Assembly (NCBI GenBank): GCA_963969595.1
Contig: OZ018409.1
Coordinates: forward strand, 12,476,520-12,540,519
Length of the DNA stretch: 64,000 bases
Direction: 5' to 3'
Source: Neckera pumila
Lineage: Eukaryota > Streptophyta > Bryopsida > Hypnales > Neckeraceae
The notes beneath the pieces were generated by a model. That model worked only from the letters and a program-made list of their open reading frames with translations, did not search any database and was not told the DNA's origin. Each line of letters starts with the position of its first letter. The stretch's first letter is position 1. Made by a program: the position numbers and the translations under genes. Below, in pieces: positions 58,762-64,000 of this stretch.

Positions 58762-59867
58762 TTATGACTTTTTGTCCAGAGCAGCAAGGCCAGTTTGGAT
58801 GGTGTGAATCTCGTCCTTGATTGCTTTCTTCTTCATATCAACGAGTTTGTCGCGTTTTTGCTTCCGCAGATCTTCCAGCTCCGATTTCAGACTCTCTACC
58901 CTCTGCAGTAATTCATCACGAGCAGAAATGGCTGGAGGAGCCAGTGGGGTTGGAACGGGAGCAGCGGGAGCAGCTGAAGGCAAGCTCTGCAGTCACAGGG
59001 GGAAGAACTCTTGGTTGAGGTTCCATTGTCATAGCGTAATAAGATCCTCCAACTATTGAAGCTCCAGCCAAAACAGCAGTGGCGCCAATCAACCCTCCAC
59101 GACCTTTCTTTTGGACGCCGGCATCCTGGGCATCCTGGGCCTGCGACAGTAATATTGTTAAAAAAGGCTCTGTTAGATGATATATTGACTTTCGTTTAGG
59201 CTGAAAATAAGTCAAGCATATGGCTCAACATCTGAAAACCAATCGCAAGTCTCAAGAAAATGGTTGCAGACTTGCAGTAATTCAACCACTAGACCTACAC
59301 AGGAGTCAAAATGTGCTCTTTGAGCAGTACGAGCCTTAAGGTAGACGATACCGTTTGCATCACTTTAAGCATTCTAACATACTCGCGGCTATGAAGTTTG
59401 AGAGATCAAAATAGAGCTGTGGAGAGATCCCTGAGTGCAAGAGCCGAAAAATATTCGAATGATTATCACAAAGTATGAATTTCTCATACAATGTCAATTG
59501 AAAGTGGGAGTTTGTAAATCACTATAAGAGGCAGTAGGCAACCCCGTTTTTATTCAAAGAACACTTGCTGTAGACGCTAAGCCGAGTCGTGCTTACTCAA
59601 CTTGCTAATTGAAGGCCAATCCAGTCCATGACTAGATGAGTTGCTGAGTCAGTATAATAGACGGGACCGGGTCCATGATGGTCTTAGCATCCTCTAACTT
59701 ACATTACATGGTGTCTCAGACCAACACCTAATATCAAAACCAGTAATGGCTATAGCAGTACTTGCAGTTAAGATGCTTACCACTGTAGTAAGAGAACGAG
59801 AGAAGGCAAAGAGGCGAGGTTGGAGACGACTGTGGCCTCCAAGCTCACGAATAAGAATTCCCGACAT
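58762..59867 (-). CDS. Small membrane-anchored coiled-coil protein, probably mitochondrial
   Basis: Two exons on the minus strand, 59867-59781 and 59140-58762, join in phase across a GTAAGC...GTCGCAG intron. Exon 1 is 29 codons, starts MSGILIRELGGHSRLQPRLF, is rich in R, L and S and lacks acidic residues apart from one E, as a mitochondrial presequence would. Exon 2 has GLIGATAVLAGASIVGGSYY (one membrane span, about residues 43-62), a proline/alanine linker (PAAPVPTPLAPPA) and a coiled coil (DELLQRVESLKSELEDLRKQ to the C-terminus AALDKKS). Product about 157 residues. In exon 2 the frame shifts by one base between VTAEL and PSAAPAAP (near 58983), so either this copy is broken or one base is wrong in the assembly. 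I do not recognise the family. Its exon 1 is duplicated upstream (60287-60201). Confidence 0.65.
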
Positions 59868-60535
59868 GACTCCCAAAAGTAATACAGAGCTCTTTCACAG
59901 CTGCACATTACCACAAACCGTTAAGAGCTTCTTATACAATTGAAGTAGCTTACATTCAAAAATACAACAATTCTTACATTCAAAAATTGCAGAAAAAAGT
60001 TCAAGGATGACTCTTTAATATAGTTGAGACCTTCCTTCTACACATCGAATGCTAACAAAAAAGACGACGCCTAATGGCCGGAATCGAATCCAATGAAAGC
60101 TTCCGGCAGAAAAAGAACCCAGCTGTTACATGGTGTCAGACCAACACCTAATATCAAAACCAGTAATGACCATAGCAGTACATGCAGTTAAGATGCTTAC
60201 CACTGTAGTAAGAGAACGAGAGAAGGTAGAGAGGCGAGGTTGGAGACGACAGTGGCCTCCAAGCTCACGAATAAGAATTCCCGACATGACTCTCAAAAGT
60301 AATACACAGATCTTTCACAGCTGCACATTACCACAAACCGTTAGGAGCTTCTTATACAATTGAAGTAGCAGAAATAATGCAACAATTCTTAAATTCAGAA
60401 AAAAGTTCAGGGACGACTCTTTAATATAATTGAGATCTTCCTTCTACACATCGAATGCTAATAAAAAAGACTACGCCTAATGGCCGGAATCGGATCCAAT
60501 AAAAGCTTCCGGCAAAAAAAGGACCCAGCAGTTCT
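59704..60535. repeat. Tandem duplication of about 420 bp containing exon 1
   Basis: Copy 1 (59704-60125) and copy 2 (60126-60535) start TTACATGGTGTC and agree closely throughout, ending ...AAGCTTCCGGCARAAAAAGR. Copy 2 differs by small indels (a missing TC near its start and about 10 bp missing after GAAGTAGC). Confidence 0.92.
60201..60287 (-). CDS. Second copy of the presequence exon (alternative first exon)
   Basis: It encodes MSGILIRELGGHCRLQPRLS and TFSRSLTTV with the same ATG, length (29 codons) and donor (GTAAGC) as the proximal exon at 59867-59781. Four residues differ, none of which would spoil a targeting peptide. It could serve as an alternative first exon with its own promoter, or be skipped or dead. 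Confidence 0.55.
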
Positions 60536-61151
60536 CAGTAAGTCATATGGGGACAGAGTTTTTCATTTCCAATTATGTTTTTACCGACATATAAAACGTC
60601 AGTCACTGATTCTAATGATAAAAAATTTGCTCCCATTTGAATTTACTCATCAATAAATTCGTCATTTTCAAATCAAGTCCGCAGAAGACAGGGCACACGA
60701 ATCCACAAGTAAATAGCAGAAGACACTCATGAACTAATAAGAACTGAAAACACGAGTCAACACCACACATCTAACTCCAGTACCAACAAATTCAGCGAAT
60801 TTGTTCAAAGCTCCTAAGAAAATTCCTACAATCTCCAAGGATGCAATTCGCAATCACAAAAAAAGAATCTCTGTAACAAATCACTTATAGACATTGCATT
60901 TGGGAAAGGGTACAACCCTACCGTACCGTAAACTATGCGAGATTACCGAGACAGCAGCAATGCAACAATGCAACAATGCCAAAGCTAGCTGGAGAGGTTG
61001 CAAGAGGGCACCAAATCCGACACGGAAACGCGCGATGAGACGAGAATCGAGAGGCGGAGCTGAAGGAAATGTTGGCGAAGCGCAGATCCGTCGAGCGCGG
61101 GGGATGGAGGATGCGCAATCTCATGCAAGGCAAGTCTATAAGCGCTCAATG

Positions 61152-61189
61152 CTTGGCAATGTGGTGCAAAATATACCACATTGCCAAGC
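61152..61189. repeat. Perfect 14-bp hairpin
   Basis: CTTGGCAATGTGGT (61152-61165) is repeated inverted at 61176-61189 with a 10-bp loop. Confidence 0.85.
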
Positions 61190-61350
61190 AAATGAAAAGT
61201 GCAATGAAATGTGATCTCTCCTCTTTTGGAGAGAAGACAAAATCACCATCTCCCACTCCAACAAATTCGGGTGGGGATCTCACCTCACCCGCATCTCTCA
61301 TAATTCTCTCCACTACACTCAAATTGCACCATGAAATGGTGTACAATTCA

Positions 61351-61400
61351 CTCCACGGATCGAATTCGGTGAGGATGCCCCTCACCCACGATCCGTGGAG
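61351..61400. repeat. Hairpin CTCCACGGATCG
   Basis: CTCCACGGATCG (61351-61362) pairs with CGATCCGTGGAG (61389-61400), and GGTGAGG with CCTCACC inside. Together with 61152-61189 it may mark the ends of a small insertion of about 250 bp, but no target duplication is seen. Confidence 0.7.
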
Positions 61401-61570
61401 TTGACCACGATAAATGCATCCTACTAAATCCATCTTCCGCACGCGACCGGGACAAGCTTGACCAAAAAATTTACGCAAGCGGACAAATCGATGCGAACTC
61501 GAAAACAGAGCACGGGCGACACAGGGGCGACAGAAGACGGAGCCGATACGTGCTACCGTAGTACCTTTTC

Positions 61571-63177
61571 AATTTGGGCAACCTCTCGCCGAATATTTAA
61601 TTTAATTTAACATTTTAGCTTTGGCACTTAGAAAATAATTTCAGCAATTTTCATCACCTAAATTGCTGAATTAATATAATATTTGGCAATTGTGCAACTA
61701 TTTAATATTTTCAGCATGCTACCAAAATTTTTTTTACAAGAATGAGTGACAACTTTTAGCTTTGTTTTATAAGAAAATTGTTTATGAAAAATATTGGTAT
61801 GCATGGTTTTATTATTCAAATAATATATAAAGGATCAAATAAAACCTCCCTTCATTTGAAAGCAAGTTAGATTTGTTTCTATACCTTGAAATGTGATAAA
61901 GTTTGTTGAGAGTGTTTGAAATGGCTTTAAATGGTTGAATTTCAACAATTGATATTGTTAATTTTCAAGATTTTAGGCAATTATCATTGTAATTTCAAAT
62001 TCTTTCAAAAACAAATAATTTTTGCCAAAATAGAAAAGGTAATACGGTATGAATTGTTTATTTTAAATCGTTTCACACGCAGGACGTTAATCCTCCCCAG
62101 TTTTTTTGTTTTTTTTTCATTTAATTTAGGCAATACATGAAGCAATATTCTTTGGAAGCATGAAGGTACTTACATCCTTAGAAATGGATGAAACTTGCAA
62201 TTTGTGGATGAAATTTCATTTATTCATCCAAAATGATGTACATTCATCCAATTTTGAGCAATCCCATTCCAAAATGTGGTAGCAAACACACAATTTTGGA
62301 TTCTTAAATTGTTTATATAAAAATTGAGTAGATTATTTTTATCGCTTTTGAGCAATTTTTCACTCAAAAAATAGCCTAGTCCTTCCTATTTTTTGTGGGT
62401 CCTACAAGCCAAATTTACAGGAGAAAACATTGGAATTTTTTATTTGCCACAATTTTATTTTTTTCCAAAATTTGAATTCATATTTGCAATCAAAGGCCCC
62501 AAATTAGCTAGGGGGGCTAGTCATGTATCCCTAGACACAGTTCAAATACAGGAGGCTTTTATTTACTTTTATCCTTGAGAAACCCAAATTTACCCTCCTA
62601 GGCCACCAAGGACGGGGGGATTTAACGTGTTGCATTTCACACTCCAATAGTAGGTTTGCTCAATTTAATTAAAAATAATTTCATTTTTGCTAATTATAGG
62701 ATCAAACAACAAAATCTATAAAGATGGTTCACCAAAAATCTAAAAAACCCATTGAATCAAACCAAGTTGTCATTTGACCATCTACAATTGAGAATATTTT
62801 ATTTTATTTTATATTTTTATATACTCTTAACTCAAGGTTTATTCTAGAAAAGATACCAAGAACAAATAATAGAGAAGCCAAAGTTAGAGCGTTGGAAACA
62901 AGAAAGCACGAGTCACTCACAAAACAAGAGATCAACTCTTAAACTATATGAATGATCTAAAAGTGGATTTCTTCAAGTTCTCTATAACAACTTTATCATA
63001 CCGGGATCCAAAGAATAGAAAGTGGAGCTACGTGTTGTCAAATTTCCTAAGGAATTTATGAGACTTGATTGGATGCCTGTTGTATAGAAGGGAGGTCCAA
63101 TGCCAAATTGTCCTACTATGGTCCAAAGTTGCTTCCCAAATTAATTGTTCTAATTGGCCTAAGGCCATGCATCTTGG
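61571..63177. other. No supported gene
   Basis: AT-rich, short frames only, no terminal repeats recognised. Confidence 0.4.
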
Positions 63178-63181
63178 TAAA

Positions 63182-63840
63182 CCCCTAAAGGGCCAACATG
63201 CATTTTTTGTTTGTATAGAAATTTTGGATAGGTATGTGTGACTAGAAATTTCCATATTTTTGGCCAAAATTTTAATAGAAGGTGGGAGCAAGGATATCGT
63301 AAATGGGAAGTTTGGGTAGATAAAAAAATCACTTTTTTCAAAAACAAAAATTTGAAATTGGTATTCTAGATTTATATTATATGTGGAAAGCTTTGACTCA
63401 TTCCAGTTTGATCATTGAGTCAAAAGTTATGAGGATTTTTTGTTTGCGGGCAATTATGGATTTTCTACTCTAAAATTAACTTTGAAGTCCTTTATCTTCT
63501 ACATTTATAAAAAAAATTGAAAAAACTAAAATCATAGGGTAAAAATTGTTTACTACCACATTGCAACCATTAAGATTGGCATTGTTCAATTCTATAATTA
63601 AATTTTTAACAATTTAGTATTTTGAATCATTCTCTACCAGCGGGTCTATTTGGAAACTGTAATTCTACAATAAAGCCCTACGTGCCCTCCCACCAAAGGT
63701 GAATTTTGGAAGGGAGCTAGGTGCAATGGTTTACATGACTGACAGTCTAGGGTTTAAACGCCAGAAAACAAAAACCTTGTTCTCTACTACTGTCTATTTA
63801 CTATTTTTTTCCTATATATTGTACAATTCCAAATGATGCA
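63182..63840 (+). mobile_element. P1-type element, truncated on the right
   Basis: TAAA (one base from TTAA) precedes CCCCTAAAGGGCCAACATGC. P1 text continues to about 63840 (ATTCCAAATGATGCA) and then stops. A short insertion lies at 63638-63779. Confidence 0.7.
63638..63779 (+). mobile_element. 142-bp insertion with 8-bp target duplication
   Basis: TTCTCTAC stands on both sides (63630-63637 and 63780-63787). The P1 copy at 6100-6930 has the empty site (ATTCTCTACTACTATCGACT, about 6532). The insert contains an A-box-like TAGGTGCAATGG and a weak B-box-like GGGTTTAAACGCC and an A-rich 3' end (GAAAACAAAAACC), so a SINE is possible; an 8-bp duplication would also suit a hAT-type MITE. Confidence 0.65.
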
Positions 63841-64000
63841 AAAAATTAGTACAAATGTTAGGAATAATCCACAAATTCTTCAGCAAGGGCTCAAATTAGT
63901 ACTACAAGTTCAACAAGTGTAAACAAAGACAAATTTTGAAGGAACCTCAATGTCCTTCAAAAAAAGCTTCAAAACCAACAGCAATGGAGCTTAAAATGCT

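Larger units (their letters stand above)
60890..61570 (-). promoter_or_regulatory. GC-richer segment, possible promoter or 5' region of the minus-strand gene
   Basis: CpG and G+C are visibly higher than in the surroundings (for example CGCGCGATGAGACGAGAATC around 61030). It lies just upstream of the duplicated first exon. Overlapping short frames on both strands have no domain. Two hairpins occur in it (next entries). Confidence 0.35.

Noticed and set aside
58817..59059. 80-codon plus-strand frame
   Set aside because: Opposite strand of the membrane-protein exon, which has the better coding character.
59746..60363. Two similar plus-strand frames (AVKMLTTVVREREK) as a duplicated gene
   Set aside because: They are the antisense of the duplicated presequence exon, whose minus-strand reading has ATG, targeting character and donors.
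60894..61214. 106-codon plus-strand frame in the GC-rich block
   Set aside because: No domain; overlapping open frames on both strands reflect composition only.

Overview
The window is nuclear DNA of a land plant. It is AT-rich and gene-poor, with spliced genes (GT-AG introns), plant repeat types (PIF/Harbinger, CACTA and Stowaway elements, a tRNA-derived SINE), a plant-type CDKG/PITSLRE kinase and a plant-type SEC1/Munc18 fragment. The SWIM and ParB-methyltransferase genes make me favour a non-seed plant (bryophyte, lycophyte or fern). That last step is inference from memory and I do not name a species.

Layout. 1-21.7 kb has no host gene I can support. It holds short TTAA-flanked elements, several MITEs and one decayed PIF/Harbinger transposase (16.5-17.1 kb, minus). 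21.8-34.7 kb is a nested stack. A TTAA element (type P2) was entered at an internal TTAA by a second TTAA element (P1). P1 was then split by an 11.26-kb element (22334-33592) with imperfect terminal inverted repeats and a 7-bp TTTGAAG duplication. This large element carries two divergently oriented decayed genes: a SWIM zinc-finger protein (minus) and a spliced ParB-like plus beta-class DNA methyltransferase protein (plus). The methyltransferase gene's last intron was later hit by a 2.7-kb CACTA element, which holds a TTAA element, a foldback and a SINE. 34.7-44.6 kb is again TTAA elements and MITEs.

Host-type genes lie in the right third. 45037-46353 is an intact intronless CDKG-like kinase, probably a retrogene. 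57038-58024 has four collinear exons of a SEC1/Munc18 protein, broken by frameshifts. 58762-60287 (minus) is a small, probably mitochondrial, single-membrane-span coiled-coil protein whose first exon is tandemly duplicated.

Two things stand out: the TIR-bounded element pairing a SWIM protein with a ParB-methyltransferase protein, and the abundant TTAA / CCCCTAAAGG family, which looks like a non-autonomous piggyBac- or Sola3-type group. Because these elements land inside one another, several insertions can be verified against uninserted relatives in the same window.
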